Shown piece after piece: positions 17,749-26,884 of a stretch of 64,000 nucleotides of DNA. Both the position numbers and the translations under genes were made by a program. The notes below the pieces were generated by a model. The model was not told the DNA's origin. It made no database searches and saw only the letters and a program-made list of their open reading frames with translations. The stretch lies in assembly GCF_040905785.1 (NCBI RefSeq), contig NZ_JBBDQW010000025.1:1-64000 (forward strand), in the 5' to 3' direction. This stretch comes from Tistlia sp040905785 (lineage in GTDB: Bacteria; Pseudomonadota; Alphaproteobacteria; Kiloniellales; DSM-21159). Within the stretch, counting starts at the first letter, position 1. The number at the start of each line of letters is the position of its first letter.

Positions 17749-19470
17749 TCAGCCGCGCCGGCGCGCCGGACTGTTCGGGATCCGGGAGCGGCCCTGCGGC
17801 CGACGCCCCTGGCCGCTCCCGGACGGGTCGCCGCCGCGGCGGTACTCGAAGGCCCCGCCGCCGTCCTCCTGGCTCGCCTGCTCGCGCACCGTGACCTCGC
17901 CGGGCGCCGGCAGGCCGAGACGCTCGCGCTCGCGCTGCTCGAGCGCCTGCTGCTCGAGGACCTCCTGCCAGTCCAGGCCCTGCTCGGCCGTCTCGGCCTC
18001 CAGCGTCGACAGCCCGGCGTCCATGCGGATCTGGCTCGCCCCGGCTTCCTTGGTCGGGTCGACCCAGCCGCGCGGCGCGCCCAGCCAGCGGCCGGCCAGG
18101 TAGGCGCCCGGCGCCTCGTACAGGCCGGGCGCGCCCCTCGGCAGCTCGACCCGCCCCGCTTCGATTGCTTCCTCGAGCACGGCCAGCAGCACCGGCGTCC
18201 CGAAGAGGCGCCCCTGCGTCGCCAGCTCCCAGGCGATCGTCTTGCCGGCCTCCAGCATGGCGGCCCGCTCGCTGCTGTAGTTGGTCTGGCTGTAGTCGCG
18301 GCTGATCTGGCTCGGGTTGAGCCCGGTCGCCGCCGCCAGGTTGCGCAGGCCGAGGCCGACGAAGTTGCTGGCTTCCTTGTTCGGCCGGCTGGAGGTCGGG
18401 AAGTTGACGCGGTCGCCGGTCGGCAGCACCGGCATGCGGATGCCGTTGAGACGGATCGGCGCGGCCTCGTAGTAGCCGGCGCGGTAGTCGTCGAGCGTGT
18501 TGAGCGAGGCGGCGCTCTTGTCCTCCAGCGCCTCGGCCACGACCTCGGCCGGCAGCGAGCTCTCGATGAAGGCGGCCAGGACCGCGTTGGCGACGGCGGC
18601 CTGCATCTCGTAGGCCTCGTAACGGCTGTTCATCTTCAGCCGCTTGAGGACCGGGGCGAAGGGGCTGACGCCGCGCGCCTGCCCCGCCTCCTCGACGCGG
18701 AAGCCCTGCAGCATCTGCGGCCGTCCCCAGGGCAGCTCGCGGGCGACGTAGGCCCAGCCCAGCTCGGCGCCGACCAGGCCCTCGTCGCCCGGGTGCACGT
18801 GGCGGACGTGGAAGCCGACGGCGGCGCCCAGCCCGTCGAGCTCGACGCCGCCGCGGCGATAGAGCTCGTCGCCGGCGTCGAAGGGGTTGGAGACCCGCTC
18901 CGGATGGATCGTCTGGATGCAGGTCCGCCAGGGCGCGGCCGGATAGTCGCGCCGGTCGCGCCAGGCGACGCGCTGGAACCAGTCGCCGTCGATCAGGCGG
19001 TGGCGGACGTTGAGCGCGACCAGGCCGGCGCCGTCCATCCGGCGGCCGGCGTCGAGCCACTGCCCAGGCCCGAAGGCGATCTCGTTCCAGATGGTCTCGA
19101 TCTGCCGGCCGAGGCGGTCGGCCTCCTCGATCGACAGGCCGAGCACCCGGCGGTTCGGCTTGGACGAGAAGCGGAAGGTGGCGCCGACCACCGAGTTGAT
19201 GAAGGCCGAGACCGTGCCGGCCGCCCAGCCGTCGTTGCGCACCAGGTCGTCGACCCGGTTGCCCAGGCGCTGCCGCGCACCCTCCAGGGCGCCGTCGATC
19301 GTGTAGCTGCCGGGCTGCCAGGAGCCCAGCTCCTGGCTCGCCGGGTCGGCCGCGTCGTAGGGCCCGTAGCGGCCCTCGGCCAGCGAGGCGCGCGGCCGGC
19401 CGACCGGCCCGCCGCCCAGCGGCTGGCCGGTCGTCGGATGAACCAGGCGCGCGGAACCGGAGGTGGCCAT
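17749..19470 (-). CDS. Phage portal protein, lambda gpB type
   Basis: 573 residues. Features of the lambda-type portal family: RVDDLVRNDGWAAGTVSAFI near residue 75, GDWFQRVAWRDR near 175, and SNFVGLGLRNLAAATGLNPSQISRDYSQTNYSS around residue 380, a highly characteristic block. The C-terminus is a Glu/Gln-rich coiled coil. The start overlaps the gpW stop (TGATG). The portal forms the dodecameric gate for DNA packaging at the capsid vertex. Confidence 0.93.
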   Translation of the reverse strand: MATSGSARLVHPTTGQPLGGGPVGRPRASLAEGRYGPYDAADPASQELGSWQPGSYTIDGALEGARQRLGNRVDDLVRNDGWAAGTVSAFINSVVGATFRFSSKPNRRVLGLSIEEADRLGRQIETIWNEIAFGPGQWLDAGRRMDGAGLVALNVRHRLIDGDWFQRVAWRDRRDYPAAPWRTCIQTIHPERVSNPFDAGDELYRRGGVELDGLGAAVGFHVRHVHPGDEGLVGAELGWAYVARELPWGRPQMLQGFRVEEAGQARGVSPFAPVLKRLKMNSRYEAYEMQAAVANAVLAAFIESSLPAEVVAEALEDKSAASLNTLDDYRAGYYEAAPIRLNGIRMPVLPTGDRVNFPTSSRPNKEASNFVGLGLRNLAAATGLNPSQISRDYSQTNYSSERAAMLEAGKTIAWELATQGRLFGTPVLLAVLEEAIEAGRVELPRGAPGLYEAPGAYLAGRWLGAPRGWVDPTKEAGASQIRMDAGLSTLEAETAEQGLDWQEVLEQQALEQRERERLGLPAPGEVTVREQASQEDGGGAFEYRRGGDPSGSGQGRRPQGRSRIPNSPARRRG

Positions 19471-19679
19471 CAGAAGCGGAACCCGATGGCGCGGCCGCGG
19501 CGCGCGCCGCCGGCCTCCCGGCGCAGCTGCGCGATGTAGGCGCGCAAGTGCGCCGCCGTCGCCGGCGTGTAGCGCACGCTGCGCCCGTCGGCGTCGCGCA
19601 CCTCGACCTCGGCCTGGCCGAGCTCGAGGTCGTGTAGCTTCGCCTCGGCCTCCGCCAGGCGCTCCACGACAGTGGCCAT
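19470..19679 (-). CDS. Head-to-tail joining protein gpW
   Basis: 69 residues, the usual size of gpW. The helix VVERLAEAEAKLHDLELGQ is followed by a beta hairpin (VEVRDADGRSVRYTPA) and a second helix (AAHLRAYIAQLRREAG). gpW closes the portal channel before tail attachment. It is the first gene of the portal operon and overlaps the portal gene by one base. Confidence 0.88.
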   Translation of the reverse strand: MATVVERLAEAEAKLHDLELGQAEVEVRDADGRSVRYTPATAAHLRAYIAQLRREAGGARRGRAIGFRF

Positions 19680-19808
19680 GGGCGGCCTCCTTCTAGTAGG
19701 AATAGCCCGGTAAGGTTGAAGGACCGCCGGGGCGGCCGGCAGACCTCACCGGATGATCTGCGAGGCTGCGGGTGTCTGCTCAGTCTCAATCGGAGTGACG
19801 GGCCGTCG

Positions 19809-20897
19809 ATGGCGAGAAATAAGAATCACCATTTTGTTCCGAAGGCACACCTTAAGCCGTTCTCGGTAGAAGGCAGGGGCAAGAGTATTCATCTAATAAA
19901 TATTGAGCGTGAGCTTTTTGTTGAGGGCGCCTCATGCAAAGGACAATGCTCTAGTAATTATTTCTACGGGCCCGACGATAGGATCGACACCAGCTTAGGA
20001 TTCTTGGAAACAAGATATGGTGTAATAATCCAGAAACTCACCGCCGGTGAAACGCCGAAGGGCGATGACATAGAACTATTGCGATTGTTTGCTCTTGTGC
20101 AATTCTGCCGGACAGAGGCAATGGTTCATTTCACCCAAACTGCCATCGCTGGGGGTCATGACCTTACGTTCGTGGGCGACTGGGCGCAGTATAGGCCCCC
20201 ACACAGGGCGAACTGGCAAGCATCGTTGAGCGCGCTTTCAATCGCATTTAGTTGCTTCGATTACATCCGCGACCTGAAGTTATGCATATTCAGGAATAAA
20301 AGCCGGACAGAATTCGTGACCTCAGATAATCCCGCGGTCGTGGCCAACATGTGGCTGTGGCGGCAGTGTCAAAGCCATAACTTCGGCTTCGCCTCGTCTG
20401 GGGCCATGCTTTTTCTGCCTCTCTCTCCGACCATGGAAATGTGCCTCTATGATGGCGCTACCTATGTTTGTCCGGGAAGGCATGAAATCTATAAGACTTT
20501 GAGAAACGACCAAGAAGTTCGGGCAATCAACGACCTTCAGATACTTAATGCTCACAAGAATGTATACTTCTCAAATTGGTCGAGCCGTCATCTTCTTCTT
20601 GATGCCGTGAAAGAGGGTAAGGAACTTCGACCTGACAACAATGCGGCGCTTGCGGCATTTGTTAGAGACGACGCCGGTCGAGATCTGGCTTATGAGGGCC
20701 GCCGCTACCGGCTAGCCACTGAAGAAGAAAAAGCACGGCCCATGCAAAAAATCGTATCTCTAAACAGGGTATTGCCGGTTCCCCGCAGGTGGGCTTCAGC
20801 CTTTCAGATTCGCCCGAATCCGCGCGTGTTCTCAAATGGGTCGGCCGCTGGGTATGTGCGGGCTCCACACTTCTCACGACGAAGCAGATCCACCTAG
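19809..20897 (+). CDS. DUF4238-like protein, AT-richer cargo gene
   Basis: 362 residues from ATG at 19809 (MARNKNHHFVPKAHLKPFSV). The NHHFVP-x-x-x-L-x-x-F opening is the signature of the DUF4238 family, whose function is unknown. The gene lies on the + strand between gpW and terminase genes that both read leftward, and its base and codon use are clearly less GC-rich than everything around it. This points to recent acquisition and independent expression. An anti-phage or host-modifying role would fit its placement but nothing in the sequence proves it. Confidence 0.8.
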   Translation: MARNKNHHFVPKAHLKPFSVEGRGKSIHLINIERELFVEGASCKGQCSSNYFYGPDDRIDTSLGFLETRYGVIIQKLTAGETPKGDDIELLRLFALVQFCRTEAMVHFTQTAIAGGHDLTFVGDWAQYRPPHRANWQASLSALSIAFSCFDYIRDLKLCIFRNKSRTEFVTSDNPAVVANMWLWRQCQSHNFGFASSGAMLFLPLSPTMEMCLYDGATYVCPGRHEIYKTLRNDQEVRAINDLQILNAHKNVYFSNWSSRHLLLDAVKEGKELRPDNNAALAAFVRDDAGRDLAYEGRRYRLATEEEKARPMQKIVSLNRVLPVPRRWASAFQIRPNPRVFSNGSAAGYVRAPHFSRRSRST

Positions 20898-20996
20898 CGT
20901 TTCGTACGGCTAGGCGCCAGTCCAAGGGCGGCGCCACCTCGACAAGCGACGCCGTCGGTATTCGGACAGGCCCTTCTTCATCCAACCAGCGAAGCT

Positions 20997-22976
20997 TCAA
21001 TCGCTCGCCTTGTTTAGCTGGGCCAACCGTCGCGCGCGCTTCGGCAATTCGGGTGACGCTGGCGCCGAACGTGGTTCGGCCGATCTAGCCGGGATCGCCG
21101 CGGCATGCATCAGGTCCTCAAGGTCGCTCGGCGGCCCGTCCGGCCCGTGCGGGAAGCGCTGGGTCTCGAGATCGTCCCACTGGGACTCGGTGTAGCGCGA
21201 CCACCCCAGGTAGATCGCCGCAGCGGCCGCGTAGACCTCTGTGTCCAACACCTCGTTGCGCTGACTCTCGGTCTTGACCCATTGCCAGCGCTCCGAGCCG
21301 TCGCGGGTGCGGACCTTGACTCGCCGCTCCGCGGTCAGCTGGCGATAGAAGTCCTCGGGCAGGCCACGCGGGTAGCCGCAGTAGCCGCGCGCCAGCGGCT
21401 CGTCGCGCTCTAGCGCCTTGTAGAGCTGCATTTTCAGGCCCGCCGTGCCGACGTTGAAGGTGCGCGGGTGCCAGGCCTTGCGGCGCTTGCGGTCCGAGGC
21501 GGCGCGGTCGCTGCCGACCTTCTGGATCGGCGGCGCCAGGTCGCTGCGGTGGCCGCGGACCATGACGACCTTGCTGCGCGGCTTGCCCTTGACCCAGGCC
21601 CAGACGTCCTCAGTGTAGGCGTTGCCGTCGATCGCCAGAAGGTCGACGCCGAGCTGCCCGTCCGCTTGGCAGCGCCAGCGGCTTGCGAGCAGCGAATCGA
21701 GCTCGGCGCGGACCCGCTCCTCGGCGATGAAGCCCGGGACGATCTTGTACTCGACGGTCCAGCGCCGGCCGTCGCGCCCGAAGGCCTTGACGTGGACCTC
21801 GACGCGGTCGCCCTGGACGTCGATGGCCAGCACCAGCAGCAGGCCGCCCATCGGCACCAGGCCCGGCTGGTAGCCGGTCTCGACGTCGTCGGCCCGCTCC
21901 TGGATCCGGCTGTAGTCCGGCGCCTCGCCGCTGACCTCGTAGGCGAGGCCGAGGACGTCGTTGAAGAACACCCGCTCGCTCAGCGGCTCGCCCTTGGCGG
22001 CCAGCCACTTGCGGGCGATCTCGGCCCAGGTCGTGCTGGGCGCGTATGCCGCCCAGACGTAGAAGCTGCGCTGCCGCGCCTTCGGGTTGCGCGCCACCAT
22101 CGAGTGCGGCCCGACCTTGGCCAGCATGCCGGCCAGGTGCCGGTGCTCGATCGCCCCGCCGCAGTCCGGGCAGACGAAGTGGGCCGAATCCGGATCGGCC
22201 GGATCGATGTAGGGCTCCAGGTTCGCCCACTCGAGCGGGTGCTCGTGGCCGCAGTGCGGACACGCCAGGTGCAGCTGCTCCTGGGTGCCCGCCAGGTAGG
22301 AGCGCGTGACGCGGCAGCCCGGCCAGATGCCCGGCGTGCCGACCTTGAGGATCTTGGCGAAGCGGAAGGCACCGCTCCGGCTGTTCGCCTGGCCCTCGGG
22401 GTCGCCGGCTTCGTTGTCGTCCGGCCACTTGGCCAGGTCGTCCTGGACCTGCTTCGAGACCGAGATCTCCGACAGCGTCGCCGCCGAGTTGGCGCCGGCG
22501 ATCGCCACGAAGCCGCGCCCGTCCGAGCGGGCCTTCAGGGTCGCCGAGGCGGCGCCGTCGCGCGAGCGGGTCGCCAGCAGGCCGGGCCGGGCATGGTCCA
22601 GGAAAGCGGTGAACTTGGTCCGGCTCCAGCGCACCGCGTTGTTCGCGGTCGGGTGGGTGTAGAGGAACGGCCCGGGGTCGAGGTCCTGGCTGCCGACCGT
22701 GAAGATCAGCGCGACGATTGTGCCACCGATCTGCGCCGACTTCTTCTCGGTGACCTCGCGGCAGGGATCGTCCGGCGACAGCGCCTCCAGGATGAAGCGC
22801 TCCCACGGGTGCCGGCCCGGGTCGTAGGGACCGGGAAAGGGACTCTCGGCGCCGAAGCGCACGTGGCGCGCCGCCCAGGAGACGTAGTCGACGGGCGGCG
22901 GCGGCGCCAGGACCTCGGCCAGGACCTGCTTCGCGGCGCGCGCCGGGTTGGCCAGCCAGGCGCCGTCAAGCGGCAT
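20997..22976 (-). CDS. Phage terminase large subunit, gpA type
   Basis: 659 residues. Near the N-terminus, TEKKSAQIGGT is the lambda-type deviant Walker A region. CPHCGHEHPLEW and CPDCGG (around residues 245 and 280) form the zinc-binding element of this family. The nuclease half follows, with LLLVLAIDVQGDRVEVHV and LLAIDGNAYTEDVW carrying acidic residues expected at the metal site. It cuts and packages DNA at the portal. The start overlaps the small subunit gene by 11 bases. Copy 5 of the dispersed palindrome is read as AEPRSA in the C-terminal tail. Confidence 0.95.
   Translation of the reverse strand: MPLDGAWLANPARAAKQVLAEVLAPPPPVDYVSWAARHVRFGAESPFPGPYDPGRHPWERFILEALSPDDPCREVTEKKSAQIGGTIVALIFTVGSQDLDPGPFLYTHPTANNAVRWSRTKFTAFLDHARPGLLATRSRDGAASATLKARSDGRGFVAIAGANSAATLSEISVSKQVQDDLAKWPDDNEAGDPEGQANSRSGAFRFAKILKVGTPGIWPGCRVTRSYLAGTQEQLHLACPHCGHEHPLEWANLEPYIDPADPDSAHFVCPDCGGAIEHRHLAGMLAKVGPHSMVARNPKARQRSFYVWAAYAPSTTWAEIARKWLAAKGEPLSERVFFNDVLGLAYEVSGEAPDYSRIQERADDVETGYQPGLVPMGGLLLVLAIDVQGDRVEVHVKAFGRDGRRWTVEYKIVPGFIAEERVRAELDSLLASRWRCQADGQLGVDLLAIDGNAYTEDVWAWVKGKPRSKVVMVRGHRSDLAPPIQKVGSDRAASDRKRRKAWHPRTFNVGTAGLKMQLYKALERDEPLARGYCGYPRGLPEDFYRQLTAERRVKVRTRDGSERWQWVKTESQRNEVLDTEVYAAAAAIYLGWSRYTESQWDDLETQRFPHGPDGPPSDLEDLMHAAAIPARSAEPRSAPASPELPKRARRLAQLNKASD
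21064..21080. repeat. Dispersed 17-bp palindrome, copy 5 (GTG spacer)
   Basis: GCCGAACGTGGTTCGGC, read as AEPRSA in the C-terminal tail of the terminase large subunit. Confidence 0.85.
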
Positions 22977-23631
22977 CGTCGTCGCCCCCGGCGTCGTCGG
23001 CCTCGTCCTCTTCCGGATCCTGCCAGTCCGGATCCTCGACCAGCGCCGGCAGCGCCTCGGCCTCGGCGCTCGCCTGCGCCGACAGCCGCTCGCGCCAGGC
23101 GCGGAATGCCTGCCGGGCCCGGGTCACCGCCGCGGCGTCGTCCTGCTCGGCCTGGCGCGCCTCGCTCGCCGCATGCTCCAGCAGGAAGCTTTCGAAGGCG
23201 GCGACCAGGTCGCCCAGCTCCTTGGCCTGGGCCCGGCGCGCCTGCTCACTCAGCAGGTAGCGGCCCTTCGCCGCCTCCTCCTCGCGGAACTTGCGGGCGT
23301 TGTCGTACTGCAGGGTGCGCAGCCGCTCGAGCTCATACTGGCTCTTGTGCGAGACCGCCTTGCCCGACGCTGGCGCCTCCTCCGCCTCTTCCGCCGGCGC
23401 CTCGATCCGGGCCCGCCCGTTGACCGTCGCCTGGACCATGTCCAGCGACCGCCCCAGGATCCGGTCCGCCTCCTCGACGGCGATCTTGGCGCTACGCCCC
23501 TCGCCCCGGAGCGCCGGCCGCAGCCGCCCGTCCTTGATCAGCTGCGTGATCCGCGAGGGGTCGACCCCGATCCGCCGGGCGTAGTCCGACTTGCCGAGAA
23601 CTTGAGGGCTCAAGTCCGAGAGGAGCGCCAT
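22966..23631 (-). CDS. Phage terminase small subunit, Nu1-like
   Basis: 221 residues from ATG at 23631, which has AGGGGGGATCAA as ribosome binding site. The N-terminal helix-turn-helix (KSDYARRIGVDPSRITQLIKDGRL, residues about 15-38) should bind packaging sites. A central coiled coil (SHKSQYELERLRTLQYDNARKFREEE) and a very acidic C-terminus, expected to contact the large subunit, follow. Overlap with the large subunit gene implies coupling. Confidence 0.85.
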   Translation of the reverse strand: MALLSDLSPQVLGKSDYARRIGVDPSRITQLIKDGRLRPALRGEGRSAKIAVEEADRILGRSLDMVQATVNGRARIEAPAEEAEEAPASGKAVSHKSQYELERLRTLQYDNARKFREEEAAKGRYLLSEQARRAQAKELGDLVAAFESFLLEHAASEARQAEQDDAAAVTRARQAFRAWRERLSAQASAEAEALPALVEDPDWQDPEEDEADDAGGDDDAA

Positions 23632-23639
23632 TTGATCCC

Positions 23640-23671
23640 CCCTCTTGAGTTTTTTGAGGCTCCCTCTTGAG
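23640..23671. repeat. Direct repeats upstream of terminase, candidate packaging sites
   Basis: CTCAAGAGGG (minus strand) occurs at 23649-23640 and 23671-23662, 22 bp apart, just before the small terminase gene. A related inverted pair, CTTGAG-GG-CTCAAG, lies inside the gene at 23601-23614. In lambda, Nu1-binding R sites and cos lie in the corresponding place. The rest of the 23632-24014 interval shows no gene that I can support. Confidence 0.4.
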
Positions 23672-24014
23672 CCGCCATCTAGCGACACAAAACGCGCATC
23701 CGACCCGTTTATGTTTTCGGGCCGGGAAGGACCCGCTGGACGGGCGGAAGGCGGAGAGAGAGACGGCGGGCTCGGGCCGGGCCGGCCGGGAAGGGATCGT
23801 CGGATCCGCGGCGGGCCGAAACGACGGCGCCCGGCGCGGGTCTCCCCGGCCGGGCGCAGATCTGACGACTGATTGATTGCATGCACTTCGCGCCCGCGCC
23901 GTGTCAACCCCCTGGCCGGCCCTGACCGAACTTCGAATCCGGCTGATCGCACGTTGCGAAGCTCGATCTGCCGCGACACAGTCACCCCTTTCCGCAAAGG
24001 GGGCGCGCAGGCGC

Positions 24015-24827
24015 ATGAGCAGACTCGTTCTCATCCTGGTCTCGCTGGCTGCGTTTGCCTGCGCACCCGCTGAGCAGGGCGCGCGCGTGCCCGCAACGTC
24101 CGCTCCGGAGAGCGCCGCGCACCGGCAGGACGACGCACGCGAGCTGACTTGGCCAGCCCTGGCTGAACTTCCATGGCCTGCACCGCAGACTGCCTTCACC
24201 GGCTACGGCTCGCGCGTCAGGGACGAACTGTGGGCGCTCTACGTCGACGGTGGCGTCGAGCTCTACTGCCGCATCGAGTTCACGGCCGACGAGGCCGCCG
24301 CCCGTCGAATCGACAGTGGAATCCTCACCTGGGAGCACGTCTATCCGGCGGACCGGATCGCCGAGGCCCTCGGCTTCGAGGACCGCGGCTGCAAAACGCC
24401 CGAGGCAGACGCGGTCGCCCGGGAAGACACCTGCCTCGCCGCCATCTCGGACATGCACAACCTCTGGCCGGCGAGCGGCCGTATCAACTCGAGCCGCAGC
24501 AATCACCCTTACGGCCTGCTCGAAGGCGAGGGCACCAACAATCCGACCTTCGCCGAGTTCTGTCCCGACTTCGAGCGCACCTACGGCACCCGCCAGGCCT
24601 TCATCGAGCCGACGGACACCGCTCGGGGCGACATCGCGCGGTCGCTCATCTACATGCACTTCGTCTACGACCTGCCGCTCGAGCCCGTCATCGACGAGCC
24701 CGACCGCCTGCTGGAGTGGGCCGAGAGCGATCCGGTGGACCGCGACGAGCTCGACCGCGAGGTACTCATTCGGGAGCGCCAGGGAACAGGCAGCCCGCTC
24801 ATCGTGCTTCCAACGCCGAGCTCGTAA
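24015..24827 (+). CDS. Lipoprotein endonuclease I family nuclease
   Basis: 270 residues. The N-terminus MSRLVLILVSLAAFACAP is a lipoprotein signal with lipobox Cys at residue 16. The catalytic domain shows WEHVYPADRI, a Cys-containing loop, and DMHNLWPASGRINSSRSN, matching the EHVWP...DLHHLRPADG..N..RG.. pattern of the EndA/NucM family, periplasmic or secreted non-specific DNases with a His-Me finger. Encoded against the phage operons between terminase and early genes, so likely lysogenic cargo. Start taken at 24015 because the lipoprotein signal begins there. Confidence 0.85.
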   Translation: MSRLVLILVSLAAFACAPAEQGARVPATSAPESAAHRQDDARELTWPALAELPWPAPQTAFTGYGSRVRDELWALYVDGGVELYCRIEFTADEAAARRIDSGILTWEHVYPADRIAEALGFEDRGCKTPEADAVAREDTCLAAISDMHNLWPASGRINSSRSNHPYGLLEGEGTNNPTFAEFCPDFERTYGTRQAFIEPTDTARGDIARSLIYMHFVYDLPLEPVIDEPDRLLEWAESDPVDRDELDREVLIRERQGTGSPLIVLPTPSS

Positions 24828-24963
24828 TCAGGGCCCTGAAGTCACAGGGCTATGGATGACCCCGGCAATCAGGGCGCCCCGGTAGGGCCGCAGCGTCTAT
24901 CCCTCCACAGGTGCCGCCTATTCCCCGCAGCCGGCATGGCGGGCCCTGCAGGGCTCTACTCCG

Positions 24964-25731
24964 CTAGCGCGCGCCGAGCATCCCGATGCCCGCCAGTGCG
25001 GCGGCGCGAATCATGTCGCGGTCCCAGGCGATCGGCCCCGGCATCCGCCGCGCCGCCTCCTCCAGCGTCGCCTCGCAGCCGAGCACGTGCCAGAACGCCA
25101 TCCCCGCCGGCGAGGTCATGCCGCCGAGCCGATCGATGATCCGGAGCGCCCGCCGCCGCTCCTCGATGCCGCCCGGCAGGTCCTTTATCCCGCCGCCGCC
25201 GACCGCGTTGGGGTCGACCGCCTTCAGCGCGAGCAGGCCGCCGAGCTGGAAGTCCTCGCGGAAGCGCCGGGCCGCGTCGGCCGCCGGCCGGCCGATCGCG
25301 CCCTGCCGCTCCCAGGCGTCGAGGATGTCGAGCGCCCGTGCCGGCCGGCCGCCGGCCGGCGGATCGACGGCTGCCTCGCCCTCGACCGTCAGGGCCGCCC
25401 GCTCGTCCGTCGGCCCGTCGAGGCCAGCGCGCGAGACGACCACCCCGTCCCGCCGCTCGAGGCCGAGACCGCGCTCCAGTGCCGCCTCCCGCTCGGCCCG
25501 GCTCGCCCGCTTGCGCCGCTCGACGCGCTCGGCGTCGACGCGCTCCCACAGCGGCACCAGCTTCCGCTCCAGCGCCGGCGACCAGGTGCCGCGCGCCTTG
25601 GCATCGAGCACCAGGGTCTGGCGCCGCGCCTCGATCCCGGGCCGCGCCGGATCGTCCTGCAGCTCGGCCTCCTCGCGGCGCCGGGCCGTCCTCGCCTCGC
25701 GACGCTTCCGCTTCTCCGCCGTCGTCGTCAT
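24964..25731 (-). CDS. DUF6456-like phage protein
   Basis: 255 residues. The N-terminal half is a highly basic and acidic helix (KRKRREARTARRREEAEL). The C-terminal part, RRFREDFQLGGLLALKAV followed by IIDRLGGMTSPAGMAFWHVL, resembles the helical domain called DUF6456 that is common in alphaproteobacteria and their phages. It is the last gene of the early operon, 37 bases after the replication initiator, and may be a late regulator; that role is inferred from position only. Confidence 0.6.
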   Translation of the reverse strand: MTTTAEKRKRREARTARRREEAELQDDPARPGIEARRQTLVLDAKARGTWSPALERKLVPLWERVDAERVERRKRASRAEREAALERGLGLERRDGVVVSRAGLDGPTDERAALTVEGEAAVDPPAGGRPARALDILDAWERQGAIGRPAADAARRFREDFQLGGLLALKAVDPNAVGGGGIKDLPGGIEERRRALRIIDRLGGMTSPAGMAFWHVLGCEATLEEAARRMPGPIAWDRDMIRAAALAGIGMLGAR

Positions 25732-25768
25732 CGCACCCCTCGCTCGCTTGCCTGCCTCGGAACCGCGC

Positions 25769-26884
25769 TCATCGCCGCCCCGCCATCCCCCGTGCCGACC
25801 CCTGGCGCCCCGCCGAACCGCGTTCGGCCGGCCCGGCCGGCTTCGTCCCCGGCTTGGTCCCTGGCGGCGACGGCCCGGCCGCCGCCAGGGCGTCGGCCTT
25901 CATCGCCTCGTGCCGCTCCCGCGGCAGCCCCTCGCCGCCCAGCGCGCCCGGCGGCCGGACCTCGACCGGGCCGCCCCACACCCGCTCGACCACCTGCAGC
26001 AGTCGGGCTTGCGAGGCGCGCAGCTGCTCGGCGTGCCACAGGCTCGGCGCCCGCAGCAGCAGCAGCTCGACGTCGGGGAAGTCGGAGGGCGTTTCCTGCC
26101 AGGGGATCAACGGCGCGACCCAGGCGGCGAAGCGCGCCGGGTCCCCGAGGGCGCGCTGGATCTCGCCGAGGCGGCCCAGCCAGCGCTGGCGCAGGGAGCT
26201 GGGATCGACCCGCGCCGCCGTCGCCGCCCTGCCGAGCGACCCGCCGTCCTCGCCGCCGTCGCCGACGCCGCCCGGCGGGGCGCAGACCGCCCCACAAGCT
26301 TGTTGCTTGTCGCCGCCGCCAGCCGCGGCGACTGGAAGGGCTTCGCACGCGCCCGGGTTTATCTCTTGGTTCTTACTGAGGGTTTGGGTGTCACCAGCGA
26401 CACCCTTATCCGAGTCGCTGACACCCTTATCCGGGCTAAGGGTGTCACCAGCGACACCCTTTTCGCCGCTAAGGGTGTCACCAGCGACACCCTTATTTGC
26501 TAGTAGCGGGTGGCCTGAACACAAGCGTGGTTGTCGCCCCCGCGTCGCCATCTCGGCCAGCACGCGCGCCTGCACGCTGCCCTCTTTGGGCGCGCCGTGG
26601 ACGGCGAGCAGCCGGTCTATGTCGATCCGGTAGGTCGCCGTCGAGCCCGGCCCCTGGCCGCCCTCGGCGTCGCGCACCAGGACCTGCTCGACGCGGAGGT
26701 CGCGCCGCACCCGCTTGACTGTTTCCTCGGAATAGCCCGTGCGCAGCGCCAGCGTCGCGACCGAGGGGAAGATGTTGCCCTCCTCGGTGTCGGCGCAGTC
26801 GGCCATGGCGACCAGTATCATCTTCTGCGTCGGGTTGAGCCCGAAGCACTGCTGCAGCACCGTCCCCAGCGCATAGACGCTCAC
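25769..26884 (-). CDS. Replication initiator-like winged-helix protein containing origin repeats
   Basis: 371 residues from a GTG at 26884 that overlaps the preceding stop (GTGA). The N-terminal 90 residues form a helix-turn-helix domain (LNPTQKMILVAMADCADTEEGNIFPSV, then LALRTGYSEETVKRVRRDL) of the type in phage replication proteins. Residues about 128-170 are a low-complexity linker repeating KGVAGDTLS, encoded by palindromic iterons (26385-26494). A second folded part follows (WLGRLGEIQRALGDPARFAAWV). Initiator with origin inside its gene is the lambda O arrangement. Copy 6 of the dispersed palindrome is near the C-terminus. Confidence 0.72.
   Translation of the reverse strand: MSVYALGTVLQQCFGLNPTQKMILVAMADCADTEEGNIFPSVATLALRTGYSEETVKRVRRDLRVEQVLVRDAEGGQGPGSTATYRIDIDRLLAVHGAPKEGSVQARVLAEMATRGRQPRLCSGHPLLANKGVAGDTLSGEKGVAGDTLSPDKGVSDSDKGVAGDTQTLSKNQEINPGACEALPVAAAGGGDKQQACGAVCAPPGGVGDGGEDGGSLGRAATAARVDPSSLRQRWLGRLGEIQRALGDPARFAAWVAPLIPWQETPSDFPDVELLLLRAPSLWHAEQLRASQARLLQVVERVWGGPVEVRPPGALGGEGLPRERHEAMKADALAAAGPSPPGTKPGTKPAGPAERGSAGRQGSARGMAGRR
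25812..25828. repeat. Dispersed 17-bp palindrome, copy 6
   Basis: GCCGAACCGCGTTCGGC, read as AERGSA in the unstructured C-terminus of the replication initiator-like protein. Confidence 0.85.
26385..26494. other. Candidate replication origin: palindromic iterons inside the initiator gene
   Basis: Two exact copies of a 24-bp palindrome, arms AAGGGTGTC and GACACCCTT around ACCAGC, at 26438-26461 and 26471-26494. A near-copy missing part of one outer arm lies at 26385-26408, and a half site GACACCCTTAT at 26420-26430. They encode the repeated KGVAGDTLS linker. Repeats of this kind in an initiator gene are the hallmark of lambda-type origins. Confidence 0.7.

Noticed and set aside
26385..26494. 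CRISPR array
   Set aside because: Three palindromic repeats with short uneven spacing inside a coding gene and no cas genes; iterons explain them better.
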